DNA of 64,000 bases from Pleodorina starrii (lineage: Eukaryota > Chlorophyta > Chlorophyceae > Chlamydomonadales > Volvocaceae), in assembly GCA_030267565.1 (NCBI GenBank), contig BRXU01000001.1:2852001-2916000 (forward strand). Direction: 5' to 3'. The notes beneath the pieces were generated by a model. The model was not told the origin of the DNA. It saw only the letters and a list, made by a program, of their open reading frames with translations, and made no database searches. Positions within the stretch are counted from its first letter, which is position 1. The number at the start of each line of letters is the position of its first letter. Of this stretch, positions 42,649 through 55,200 are shown piece after piece. The position numbers and the translations under genes were made by a program.

Positions 42649-42653
42649 TTACA
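42649..42653 (-). terminator. Candidate polyadenylation signal TGTAA for the ZNFX1-like gene
   Basis: TTACA on the + strand, 456 bases downstream of the ZNFX1-like stop codon. Motif evidence only. Confidence 0.3.
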
Positions 42654-43108
42654 TTCAACTCACGCTAGGAGAAGGCGATGCCACCAGAGCTAAATCCCAA
42701 CTTGCAACCGCTACCAACAACCTTGTGTAACCGACGATGCCACTAGCCGTTGCCACAACCCAGTCAAACCCTTCCGCCGCCCCGCTGATCGGCTTGGCCT
42801 TAAACCCGGTCTCCCCGCTGATCGGCTCGACCTCCGTTCATCCCCAAAACCACGTCAAATCCCCAATTTTTACGCTGGACCAGTGGCCGGCCGTGACCTA
42901 GGCTCTCAACCACCGTCTGCCCTCTTGAACTAACCCCCCGAGCCTACAGCAGCGCAAGAGTAACAAGCTAACAACTCGGCGCGGTTCGCACCACCCCCGG
43001 TGAACCTCTCCCGTTCACTGCCAACCCTGCGTGCGGTTCATCACTCAATACACTGCCTTGCCCTGCCTTCACCGCATCCCAGCCGCCACCGCCGCCGCCG
43101 CCGCCGTT

Positions 43109-43294
43109 TCATCCTCGGAGGCTGGCCAGCACCTCGGTGGCGGCCGCGTTGCCTGTGTGCAGCTGGTGGCCGCCACCGCCGATGATCTCACCGCACTCGG
43201 GGCAGCGAGAGCGCTCCATGGCTCCGCCGCAGTTAGCGATGACGTAGGGGTGGCCGTTGGGACACCGGTAGAGGTGACCGCTGAGCCAGGCCAT
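43109..43294 (-). other. C-terminal RZ-type zinc finger
   Basis: The last exon ends with GHLYRCPNGHPYVIANCGG, then MERSRCPECGEIIGG and GGHQL. This Cys/His spacing is that of the RZ finger shared by ZNFX1 and RNF213, where it is linked to ubiquitin-ligase activity. All zinc ligands are visible. About 20 further residues follow before the stop. Confidence 0.92.
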
Positions 43295-46200
43295 GGCGTC
43301 CGCCGCGCTGCCTCCGTACTCGGCCGCGGCGACGGCCTTCAGGGCGTCACCGATCTCGGCGGTTTGGATCTGTGTGTGGAGGCACAGGGTTGTGGAGATA
43401 GATAAGAGTCGGTGTATGTGGAGCGAGGGGACGTGAGCGGAGCGTCAGCACTCGCGTCGGGGCCTTGCGTGCTGCGGCGGATTTCGTCCAGCCACATATG
43501 CACACAGCCCGACAATCGGCGTTGCAGGGTTCAAGGAAGAGTGTTATTTTTTCTGATAGTACAAAATAACCTGTTGTTAGGACATTGTATTTTAATTCAC
43601 CTTGGCGCCTGCCTCGCCATCACACGCACGCCGGGAGCGAGCACGCACATACAACGGCGTTTTTCTTGGGACAGAGTCGTCCACCTAACTACACAAAGAA
43701 CAGAGCAGCAAACAAACACAATCACTTCATATTCAACTCAGTCAGCTACGTAACCTACCTCCTCATCCAGGCCCGCCATCAGCTGCTGCATCGCTGTGAT
43801 CGCCGCGTTTTCGAATCCTCCCTCCGCAAAGCCGCTCTCGCCCTGGTAGACTGCCACAGCCGCCGCACCGGTCGCCCGCGCCTGCGGCAAAAGCAGCAGG
43901 GCAACATGATCCAACTGCTGCCGTCTAGATGTTCCCATCAAGTGAGGAAAACAGAAAGGCAAGCAGGATAACGTGAAGCACGTGAGGAGGATTGGGACCC
44001 AGCATACCGTGTATTCGAAACCAACCCGCCCGCCCGCCCGCCCGCCCCGCTCCCCAACCCGACCCACGCATAGCAAGTCACTCGCCGCTCCGCTTAATTT
44101 CTATGCTAAGCTCGACAACCATACACACACCCAAAACTGCTGGCCGATCATCAACAGGCAGCGGCGTTTACGCACCTGGTCCATCACGGGCTGCTTCATC
44201 TCCAGCAGCTGTACGGCACTCATTCCGAAGCTCTGCAGGGTCCCCTCCGGCAGCGCCTGCGCCGCCCGCAGCAGCCCCAGCTGCGCCACGCCGCACCGCA
44301 CCGCCGCCTCCGCCAACTGGAAGGCGCTGTTGTAGCTGCGCGACTGCGTGGCGCGCTCGATCCAGGCCGGCGCCGAACGCATGAGGAACTGGTCGTAGGC
44401 GCTGAGGCCCTCCAGGACGCGCTGGCAGAGCTGCGGTTGGATGATGAGGAGAGGAGGTAAGGAAAAGGTAAGGAGAACGGAGGAAAAGACGTAATGGAGG
44501 AGTGCGTGGTGGCAGAAATCTAGAAGGCACCGCAGCCAGCGGAGACGACGTGCGGGTGCGTGCAGAATGGGAAATGAGGAATGCGGGCAGAGCGGAAGGT
44601 TAACTGCATGTACTGCATGTACTGCACGGTTGATTACTTATTTTTATGCGCGGCGATTGCATGTGTGCGAGTACGGTAGCACTACGGCCTGCAGTCTACC
44701 GCATAAGCATATGTACACGGCATACGTTCTGGAGCTATGCACCTGCTGTCGGTTGTCCTGCTTTACCCTGGCACGCACGCACGCACCGCACTGCACCGCA
44801 CCTGCTGGCGCAGGAAGGGCAGCAGCTGCAGCGCCCGGCGGGCAGCGCCGCGCCGCTGCTGGTCCCACAGCCCCAATATTTCCTGCTGCTGCCCGGCCGC
44901 CACCTCCGCCAGGCGCCTAGCCACGCGGCCGGCCTGCTTGATGCCTGCGTGTGTGCGCGCATGAAATAAAGAAAGGAACGGAATGAAGAGCTTTGCAAGG
45001 GTACGTATAAGCGGATAGTACGACAAAACGCCGTACCATCCTTCCTTGGAAATGTAGTAAGCGGGAGAGGTCTGGGATCGGGGCAACCCGACACCCCACC
45101 CATCCTGCTCCCATAACCCACGCCTCGGCAACATCCATCGGCCCAGCGGCCCGCCGCCGCTTTCAAACCCGCGCCCCCCCACGCAATCAAGATGCAGCAC
45201 CCACGCGCCCAGCCGGGTACCAAGCTGTGCATACGGTTACCCACAACCCCACACAGCACACCACCGCACCCCGCACGGAGCCGCGCACTGAGCGACGGAG
45301 GTTCCTTTGCGGCGAGTCAGTTTGGACCCACCATCCCCTGTTGCCAGCAGGTACAGCTCGCAGGCCTGCAGGATGCCGCGCCAGGCCCGACACATCTGCA
45401 TGTTGTCGGGTCGAAGCGCCGAGAGGTCGGCCCGCGCCGTCTCCAGACCCTGCCGCAGCCGCAGCGACGAGGACGGCGACGCGGCGTTGCCGTCACCGGC
45501 GGCGCCGTCGCCGCCCGCGGCGGCGGCGGCGGCGCCGCCGCCGTCGCCAGCGCTCGGCCCCGCCGTCATCATCATCAGCTCCTCCTCCATTCTGGTGAGC
45601 GTTACGACCGCAGCCTCGTACACACGCGCCTTGGGCGGGCTGTGCATGGCAGCGGCGGGGTGCATGCGTGACGAGGCGCGAGGGGGGGGGGTGCGGCGTA
45701 GTGATGAGGGGGAGTCATCCGGGAGTCATCCGGGAAGGAAGGGGGGGAGGGTAATAATAATTTTTAATAAATTTTTATTTTAATTATTTAATTATTAATT
45801 TATAATTATGTAATTATTTATTATGTATTAATTTGTTTCTTTGTATTATATATAATTATTTAGTTCGCACCCACCTCACACAGGCGTCGCACACGGCACT
45901 GTATGCCTCCACGACTCCGACCGCCTCCCCGCGGAGGCGGTCCGCCGGCGCCAACAGCGCCGCCGCCGCCGCCCCCGCATCGAACCGCCGCTGGCCGCCA
46001 GCCGCCGCCGGCTGCACCACCGCCGCCTCCGCTGCTTCCGTCGCCGCCGCCAGCTGCTGCGCCGCCTCCGCCGTCTCCAGCCGCCGCCGCAGGGCCTTGA
46101 GCCGTTCATCTGCCGCCGCCAGCCTGGCGGCGTTCTCCATCAGATGCTTCCGGTCCATGAGGTCCAGGGAGGCCTTGTTGACCGGCCTGCCGTACCGCCG

Positions 46201-49200
46201 TACACCGCGGATGGGATCTCGGCACTGGGGGCAGGTCTTGACGGGCTGTTTTTCGCCCGAGTCGTCCCCCAGCGGCAGCGGCCTCAGCCAGGCTCCGGTG
46301 GACGGGTCGCGTGCGTAGCAGCTGCGAAGGGAGCGAGGGAAGCGGGGATGGGAACGGGGATGGGACCTGCCGTGCATTCGATTGGTCCTAAAGCACTACT
46401 TCCGACTGTGAACTAATCACTACTGCTGCTACCCGTGACACCGCGTTTGGTGTGTTAAGGGTCCGTGTTCTTCTCGCTTCGAATGTGTGCTCACTGCATC
46501 CCCGCCCACTTAACCACCCACCCACCCAGTCGCCTCCGTCCCCCCGCTTTGGTCTCATCTTTTCTGCCACCCTGCACGCACCCACCCACCCACCCACCCA
46601 ACCACCCAACCACGTACGCACCCACCCACCTGCCCAGCCCCAGCAATCCGTCCAGGGTGGAGGTGAGGAAGGCGTGGCGGCAGGAGGGCAGCACCACCAG
46701 CGGGTCCTCATCCAGATCCTCCGGAGCCACCTCCGCCAGGCTTCGGAGCATCACTTGATCCACCACCTGAGGCACGGCAGGTCAGATCCCCCGTATGTGG
46801 GTGGGTAGATGTGAATATATGGCGGCCGAGGTAATAAGGCGGCCGACGGAGCAGATGGTGTCGTTGAGGGTAGCGCCCGCCGCAGCGCAGCTACGGCGGG
46901 TTCCGCGATCGACTCCCGCTCCCGGCAAACATGCACCTGACTGCTGCGGGCTCTTGACCATGCAAATCCCTAAAATCCTGAAGCCTAAAACCAACCATAA
47001 AACCCTGCCATACGCACGGGCACACACGCACGGGCACACGCACCTGGTTCCTGATTCGATCCTCCGCCTTGGAGAGGCAGTCGGGGTGCACGCAGAAGGC
47101 GGCGGGCGGGCAGGGCTCCCCACACAGCCCCGGGCAGCGATGGCCGCAGCGCAGGCGCGCCTCGCAGCGCTGATCGCAGGGCAGCCTGCAGCAGGGCAAC
47201 AGGGCAGCTGGGTCGTGACCAGGCGGAGCCGATGGAGGCGTGAGCTCCCCCCAACCACCACTACCACGCGCTTTGCAGCTCCCACGCACGTTCACGATCC
47301 GAGCTCAACCGAACAGCCGCAGCCGCAGCCGCGCCTTACCTCTCGCACGGCGCGCCACAGGGCGCCTTGCACCTGCCCCGGTGGGGACAGGCCCAGTCGC
47401 AGGCCTCCGCGCAGGGCACGCAGGGTTGTCCGCAGGGCTTGCGGCACACCGCGTGGTGAGAGCAGGAGATCCAGCAGGGCCGAGGGCAGCGGCCGCAGGG
47501 CTCGCCCGGGTGGCAGGCGGAGGCGCACTCGTGGCCGCACACGAGCGTCCTGCCGCAGGGGCGGCCGCAGCGCTTGTGGCTGCGCGCGTGGGGAGACGGC
47601 TCGCCGGGGGCCGCAGTCAGATGGGCCTGCTGGGCAGTGCGAGTCGTGGGCAAGAGGAAAGGGGAAAGGGGAAAGGGCAAAGGGAAGGAGAGGAGGGTAA
47701 GTTGGTTGGTTGGTTAGCGGTTGGCCATTCAACGGTAGGTTGTAGCCAACCGCGACGACCACACCGCCGTGCCGCTTCCAGAGAAGGGCAAGTCGCCGAC
47801 CAGGGACTTCGAGACTTCAGGTCGTGGCTCTGCTTGACCTATGCCGCCGCGCGGCCGTTCCGTTCCCACGGCAATCATTCACGTGGCGTCGTCCTCCTCC
47901 TCTTCCTGCGTTTGCCGCGCTCGCTCTCCGCCAGGCCGCACCCGTGCTGCACCCGTACTACTGCACCCGTACTACTGCACCCGTAATAACAGCATGTGGG
48001 CTCCGTACGTACCCTCAGAAAGGTCGTGAACGAGCCGCGATAGGCCGCCCCCGGGCCCTCGTTCGACAGAAAGCGCAGGAAGCCGCGCACGTTGGGTCCC
48101 GCCGCCACGGCAGCCGTGGCTGCGTTGTGTCTCGCCCAGGCCTCGCGCACCGTTTGGTTGGGCTGCGAGTTCAGCCAGCCTGCGGGCATCCGGAACCGAG
48201 CGGCGAATTGAATGCATGCATGAATGCTGCCCTGCCTCGCACCAAGCCAAGCTCGCCATTATCCCGACTTAAACTGCACCCATCCCTCCATCCATCCATG
48301 CATCCATCCATCTACCCACCCATCATCCACGCATCCCTTAGCGTCCCGATTACGGAGTCCTCGGTTGTGAGGAATGAAAACCCTTAAAACGTAACATAAA
48401 TTATGTTCCTGCCCCTCGTCGATTCCGCACCTTCCACGAGGTCTCCGTAGCTGCCGTGGAGCACCCGCCTCACGCACTCGCCGCACTTGCCGCCGCACTC
48501 GTGTCCGCAGCCCAGCGTCGCGCCGCAGGGCTGTGACGGGCAGGCGGTGGGGTCCTCTAGCAGCTCCGCCCGCCGGCTGCACGCCACGCTGACCTTGTGG
48601 CCGCAGGCGGGCATCTCCAGGGACACGATCTCGGCGCAGGGCTGGCCCCTGCCGGCGGCCGCCGCGACGGCGTCGCAGCAGGGCACCGTGGCGGTGTGGC
48701 CGCAGCCTGGCAGCGTGACATCGACCGGGGTACGGCAGCTGATGGCGCCCTCCTCGAAGCGCCTGAGTGGGAGGTCGATCGTCAGTGGGGGGCCGGGTCG
48801 TGGGTGCGTGGTGCCGGGGTGGAGGGATGGAGGTTAAATGTGCGATAGTGCGGCAAGTGCCAACAGTAAGAAGGCAAGTAGACGGGCTGACAGATGAGGT
48901 GGAAAGGCCTCACGGACAGAAAAAAGGCAAATCAAAGGACCCGAAGGGAAATGGTGGTGTAGCCAAAGATGGGGGGTTACTAAGACGCAACCCGGCCTCC
49001 CTCACCCCATCACCATCGTCCCCCCGCGCCATCTCTCTCACACACACGCACACACTTATACACATACGCCCACAGAAAGACCCACTTACTTCCAGCAGGC
49101 CACACCGCGCACGCTGTGACCGCAGGGCAGCTGCACGTCCTCCTCCACAACGCGCTCGCAGCGGCCGCAGACCTCGCCGCAGGTCTTGTCGCAGGGGTGG

Positions 49201-52200
49201 CCGCAGGGGCGATGCAGTCGGGCGCAGGGCCGCGTGCACACCACCAGGGTGTGGGCCCGGTCGTCCGCGTGACAACGCCTGGACGGGAGGCAGCGGGGTT
49301 GCGGATAGCAGGTGCGGGCGGGTGCGCATGCGGGGGGCGAGGCCATGATTCGTTAGAAGACGGTTCGAATAAGGCAATGGCACGGCGCAGAATGCGACGA
49401 GGGCAACATAAGACCGCCCACCGGGTACTTTACGGGGCCTCCCGGATGTCCGCATTTGTTTTTTTTCCGCCTGCAGAGCAGCAGGGTCGGCGGCCACCCA
49501 TCCGAGCTGTCGGCCGGTCCAGTCCTTTCACATTCCATCCGCGAACCAAGTCCGTCAGAAAGCAAACGAAACGAAATCCACCGCCCACCCACCCACCCAC
49601 CCACCCACCAACCCACCCACCAACCTAGGACAGGAGTGGCCGCACGGCAGCACCTCCCCGCACGGCATCTGACAGCCGCCATCGCCCACCAGCCGCTCAA
49701 AGTCGCCCGGGTCCCGGATCTCCGTCTCTGTGCCGTGGTTGGCGCAGCGCACGCGGAGGCAGGGCCCCACGCAGCCGTCGCGCTCTAGCAGCTCAAGGAC
49801 CTGGGACCACATGGCGGCGCCGCCACCGTCACGGCGCCGCTGCGCCGCCGCGGCGGCGGCGGCGCGCAGCGTGGCGGCGCTTCCCAGTATGACCATGCCG
49901 TGGCGCGCGCGACTGAGCATAACGTTGACGCGGTTGCGGTGCGACAGGAACCCGATCTGGCCCTCGGAGTTGTTGCGGACAGTGCTGAGGAGGACCACCG
50001 TGGCCTCCTCGCCCTTGGTCGGGAGGATTGGGGTTTTAGGGTTTAGGGTTGGTTTTAGGGTTTTAGGGTTTCGAATGTTACATTGTAACTTTGGAAGCCG
50101 CATGCACGCAATCCAATCCAATGCCGGAGAATCGATCAACCACCGGAAGTAAGGTTGGATACGGGTTTAGCTAATACGTATCTGTCTGGGAGATGGGAGA
50201 TGGAAAGATGGCAAGATGGGACCACACCTGGAAATTGTCGACGGTTGCCACCCGCACGCCCTCCCGCATCGACACAACCCGCGAGTCGGGGGGCAGAGAG
50301 CCGCCGCCGGGTGCAGTGGCGGAGGAACCACCTGCGCCTGGGATGATGGAGGCACGGCCGCCGTTACCGCCGCCGCCGCCGCCGACACCGCGGCCGCCGC
50401 CGCCGCGTCCGCCGGCACCGGCGCTGGCGGGAAGCACCCCGATGGTGCCGGCACCGCCGCCACCGCTCTGGGCCCCCTGGGCCGCCGCCTCGCCTTCCTC
50501 GGCGTTTTGTTCTGCTCGCAAGGTTTTGCAGGCGATGTAAGGTAAGGTCAGTGAGAGGGTCAACCAGGCCAGGTTGAAGCTGGTGTGATGATGACGATGG
50601 TGATCATGGTGGTGTTGACGACGGTGGTATTGGTTTGGTATTGGTTTGTTACGACAGCGTAGGCATGGGGCAGCTGGGCATGGCAGGACTTCGGCCGCCG
50701 GAAACGCATGTTCAAACCCATCAAGCCTCCTTTCCTATTTTGTAACCTCACATTGCTATCTTCATGTCTGGTTTCCTTTCCTTTCCTCCATTTTCCCCTA
50801 TCAACCTGCTGGCCCTGCACGGCCTTCCATTCCCGCCCTCGCTCCCTGCCCCCTGCTGCCCCGCCGCCCTGCCGCGATCGAACTTGCCCCCGAGTCCTGC
50901 CCGCTCGAGCTCCTCTCGGTCCCGATCGTTGACCAGCACTCGAACGTTGACCGCCTCCAAAGCCCGATGCACCCGGAACAGCTGGCCGACGTACGGCACC
51001 AGGATGACCAAGTCCTCTGGTGCGACCCATGGGTCATCAGTGGGGACAGGGGCACAGCGGCACACACGTGGCGATGGGTGCGGACGCGTAAGCAGCAGGA
51101 GCCAAGCTCAGCATCGAAGCCAATTCAAGCAGATAGAGCCCAGGCAGGGGGAAGCAAGAACGGCAGCAGGCAGGTGGCGGGGCACCACGGGCGTGGCTGG
51201 AGGGATCGCACATCCTGAGTTCCTGACATCCAGGCACATCCAGCGCCTGCCCTGGCTGCCTGGGAACTGCTGCCGGTTCTCCTCTCCTCCCCAACAGGCG
51301 CAGGTACTGCAGTGACTCCCCGACGGCGGATATCTTGCGTCACCCCGTCGGGACGCACCCTCGCACCCGAACAGCGTGACTCAGCGCCTGCTGAAGGCGT
51401 CCGCCCCCACGGCGGATGCATCCGCCAAGTCCACGCACCCACAAGCCCAAACCGCACATCCACACGCGCCCCCGCAGCCACCCAACCCACCCCCGCTGCC
51501 CTGCAGCCCCGCTGCCCCGCAGCCACCCACCCAGCCACCCACCCGGCTTGTAGCCCTGCAGCAGCAGGTGCCGGGCCAGTGCCACCACGAAGCGCGCCTC
51601 CCAGTCGTTGTTCTTGGAGCGGTCCTCACCGCTGGCGCCGCCACCGCCCCCCTCGGGGTGGTCGTGATCCAGGAAGAAGAGCGGGCAGGACAGGCCGCGG
51701 AGTGTTGGCGGGTATGACAGCACGCGGGGGTGGTCTCGGAGCTCCGGGTAGATGGGAACTCGGATGAGCCTTTATGGCGGGGTTGAGGTTGAGGGCGGCG
51801 GAAGGGGTTGCGTGCGGGGTGACGGGCGGCGGCAAGGGCATACGTACGTCAGAAGCAGCTCCCTCTTAACTCGCCCGCGCAATCTCTTAATCACTCACAC
51901 GTCACCACTCACTGGCTGATTTGCGGCCGCATCCGCCGCTGCTGCTGCAGGGTCGCCACCTGCACGAGCGCCGCCGACCCGCGGGTCACTCCTCCGCCCT
52001 GCGCCACAGCGCCTGCTGCCGCCCCTCCTGCGCCTGCTCCGTTCCGCACCAGCCGCTCGAACAACGACACATCCAGATCCAGGCCCCTGCCAGACAGGAG
52101 GGATAGATCGGTACGTGCCAGTTGCTTAGCGTCAAGACGCAGCAGGCATACGATTGGGGCACGCTCGACGCTGTAATCGACAATGGATACTGTAGATCTG

Positions 52201-55200
52201 TGTAACCGCCACGATAACTAGTATGTTTGTGATAATGGTACTTTAGGTTTGTGGGGCGTCAAACGCATGGCAGCAGGAGGCAAGCTAGGGGGAGCGTCAA
52301 CCAACGAACGTCGTCACCCTAACCTGTACGTACATACACGACGCACTCGCTCGTCCACACACAGCATTTGTGGCTAGCTCGTGCCTTCGCACTTTATTTG
52401 CCGTATCATTCATACGTACCTGCCAGACGCGGCCTGCAGGTCGTACTCGTTGGGCTTGGGCCTCAGCTGTTCGTGGTCGCCGATGAGTATGAGGTGCTCC
52501 ACGCTGCGGGACAGACACACCAGCACGTGCGCCTCAAACACCTCAGCAGCCTCCTCCACCAGAAGCACCTGCGGCGGCAACATGCGCCAGCAGGCAGGCA
52601 TGTATGCGTGCACGAAGGCGGTGGCGGAGGCGGTGGTGGTGGTGGTGGTGGTGGTACGTAGTTTAGATGGCGATGCACGGGCGGGCGGAGGTGGACGGTG
52701 AAAGTGGGTGGTGGTGGGGCGAGTGGAGGTGTGCGACCAGATTTGGGAGCGCCTGCAAGAGTGAGTCGCGGATAGAGCACCCTCCTTCCGTAATTGGGCG
52801 GCGGAGCGGGATGCAAGCTGAGAGGGATGGGGCATGGAGGCAGATAAGAGCTGAGCAGGCGGCGGCGGCGGCTCGCGAGGGCTATGCGATGGAGTTCGGA
52901 GCCGGACTCAACAGTCCGTGATGGGCCTGTTGGGCATGGGCCTAGGTCGGGCTGAAGTAAGGTCACCGGCATTGCACGTTTACACGTTATCACCTCTGCA
53001 AGCAAGTGTATTTGCGCCTACCCGCCAGCCGCCACGCAACCAGCAACCCTGCCGCACGCACCCCGCCCGCCCCACCCACCCACCCGGGGCTTTATGGCCG
53101 CCACCAGCCCCTGGTTGCGAGCCACTCCCGAGGTGGTCATCCCCACCACACGCGCGGACTGCAGCACCTCCAGCGCCGCTTCATCGAACTCGGCCTGGAG
53201 CCGTACGTCCGTGGGGCGTACAGCAGCGGGGCGTCCGCAGAGCGGGGGGTGAGGGGGCGGGGGGGTCAGGGCGGGTGAGAGACGAGTCAGCGATGGAGGG
53301 AGGGAGGGAGGGAGGGAGGGCGGGAGAGAGGAAGAGACACCGGTCATTAAGAGTTGAGCATCGATCAGCTTGCCCCACCACCGCTACCTTCACCACTCTT
53401 AGGGATCGGGCTCTTGAGCAGCGTACGGCAATTCGGACGGTGCGGGGCGGCACGGGCGGGTCCAGCGGCAGGCCGTACAACCAGCCAGATTATAAGAGCT
53501 GCTGCGGTGGCAGATCGAGCGGTGGTGGTCGTGCAGCGGGCACATGCAAGGAACATGGCTGGAGGCAGGAGATGTCTTGACCAAACCCAGCCCAACCCTA
53601 AAACCCGAACGCGACGCAATCCATCAATCATATGTCCACATCGCATCACATCCCACCCCAGCGTAACAACCCGCAAGGCGCGTCTCGAGCGACCAGCAGG
53701 CAGCAGCGCCTTCGTTGCTTACTAATTGCCGTACAGACCGTACGGACCTGCAGCTGGCGCTGTGCACTCTCGTACTCGTGCTGCAGATCCTGGGCTTGCT
53801 CCAGCAGGTCAGCGAACTGCAACCTCCGGAAGGCCCCGTGAAGCAGCTGCCGCTCGGGCCTGCATGCGTGCATGCGTGTGGGGGTACGACAGTGTGTGTG
53901 CGGGAGTACGACAGTGTGTGTTTGCACATGCGTGTACATATTACCGGAATGTGTGTATGTTGGGGAGGGGGGTGGAGTGGGGCTGAGCAGAAGAGCCACT
54001 CGCCGCCACCATGCAATGCATGCCAGATGATGGATGCGTCTCATCTTGAGGGGCGCGTGAGCTGGCACACCGCCGATGCCGCCCGCCTCCCTAAAGAGGT
54101 GGTTGTGCATGAGCCCGCTCCCTCGTCCGGTGCTCCCCATGCACTCGCTCTCTCGCTCGCCTGCTCATGGACCACACGTCACCGCAGTCCAATAGCTCAG
54201 GCAGCGGCCGGCAGCGCGAACCCATGGCCCGAACCTCCTCGGGGGCTTGCGGCCGCGGTGGTGGTGGTGGCGGCGATGGCGGCGGCGGCGGAGCCGCCCC
54301 CATATCCACGTCCATCGACCGATCCCCGCCGCCGCCGCCGTTGAGTGTCCTCCTCCGTCGGCGTCTGTCCGCCGCCGGTTCCGCCGCCTCGTGGGCTCCG
54401 CCGCCTCCCTGCGGGCCCTGCACGCCTGCGCCCTCCGCTGCTGCCGGCGGCAGCGCAGCCGCCGCGGCAGCGGCGGCGGCGGCGGCGGCGGCGGCGGCCT
54501 GCTGCTCTGCCGCCTGGCGCTGAAATCGCTCCATGGCGGCGGCGAAGGCTCTCTGCGCCGGCGTCTGGGCATCCGCGGCCGCCGCCGCCGCCGCCGTTGC
54601 GGCGGTGGCGGCGGCTGGCCGGGGCATCGTGCCGGGAACTGCTGGGAACATCATCGCAGGCATCCAGGGAGCCGCGGCGGCGGCGGCGGCTGCGCCGCCG
54701 CCCCACAGCGCCGGCGGCGCCGGCGGCGGCGCCTGAGGGCTGGTCGGGCTTCCGATGCTGCTGACGCTGCCGTCGCCGTCACCGGCGGCAGGTGGCGTCG
54801 CTGCAGCGTCGAGGCCCGGGTCATCGTCCATGCCGCCGCCGCCTGCGTCGCCACCGCCGACGCCGCCGTCACCGCCGTCGTCGTCGCTGTCTTGGATGAG
54901 GCCGCCACCGCCGCCTCCTCCTCCGGCGGACCGCGCCTCTGAGCAGCAAGCGAAGAAGCAATGTTCCCCAACAGATTTGACCCCACGCATACCGGCAAGC
55001 ACGCACAGAAGAGGCGCACAGCATAACTCAAGCTCGAGGATACAACGTTAAGAGACACGTCCCGGGCGAAACTTCGACTTTAACCTGAGCGAAGCCCCCC
55101 GAGTGCACGTGGAGTGAAGCACCACTGCGCATTGCGGCGCAGCGGGTGCACAGCTAAGACAACGGGGCCCCGCGTGGTTGAAGATGCTCCCCCCACAACT

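Larger units (their letters stand above)
39071..43108. other. Intergenic region between convergent ATPase and ZNFX1-like genes
   Basis: About 4 kb without a gene I can support. It contains a GTCT microsatellite (40288-40348), a CGC/CTG trinucleotide tract near 40100-40140, two perfect short hairpins (40398-40423 and 42370-42390) and a lower-GC part from about 41.4 to 42.7 kb. Two copies of CCCCGCTGATCGGCT lie near 42780 and 42813. The frame at 41446-41991 has no motif or start context worth calling. Confidence 0.55.
46630..49700 (-). other. NF-X1-type zinc-finger array
   Basis: Repeated Cys/His patterns of the NF-X1 type: CGEVLPCGHSC, CTRPCARLHRPCGHPC, LPCGHSV, LPGCGHTATVPCC, MPACGHKVSVACS, LGCGHECGGKC, then after an insertion LVCGHECASACHPGEPC, ACDWACPHRGRCKAPC, CEARLRCGHRC and a final PSCRHAF. 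NF-X1 fingers bind zinc and, in the family, nucleic acid or protein partners. A 55-residue segment without this pattern (48013-48179) interrupts the array. Confidence 0.9.

Noticed and set aside
42780..42960. Two copies of CCCCGCTGATCGGCT as ends of a small transposon
   Set aside because: The copies are direct and only about 30 bases apart, with no terminal inverted repeats or target duplication seen.
47240..47986. Long + strand frames over the NF-X1 array
   Set aside because: They lie opposite conserved Cys/His-rich exons and have no domain; the minus-strand frame explains the sequence.
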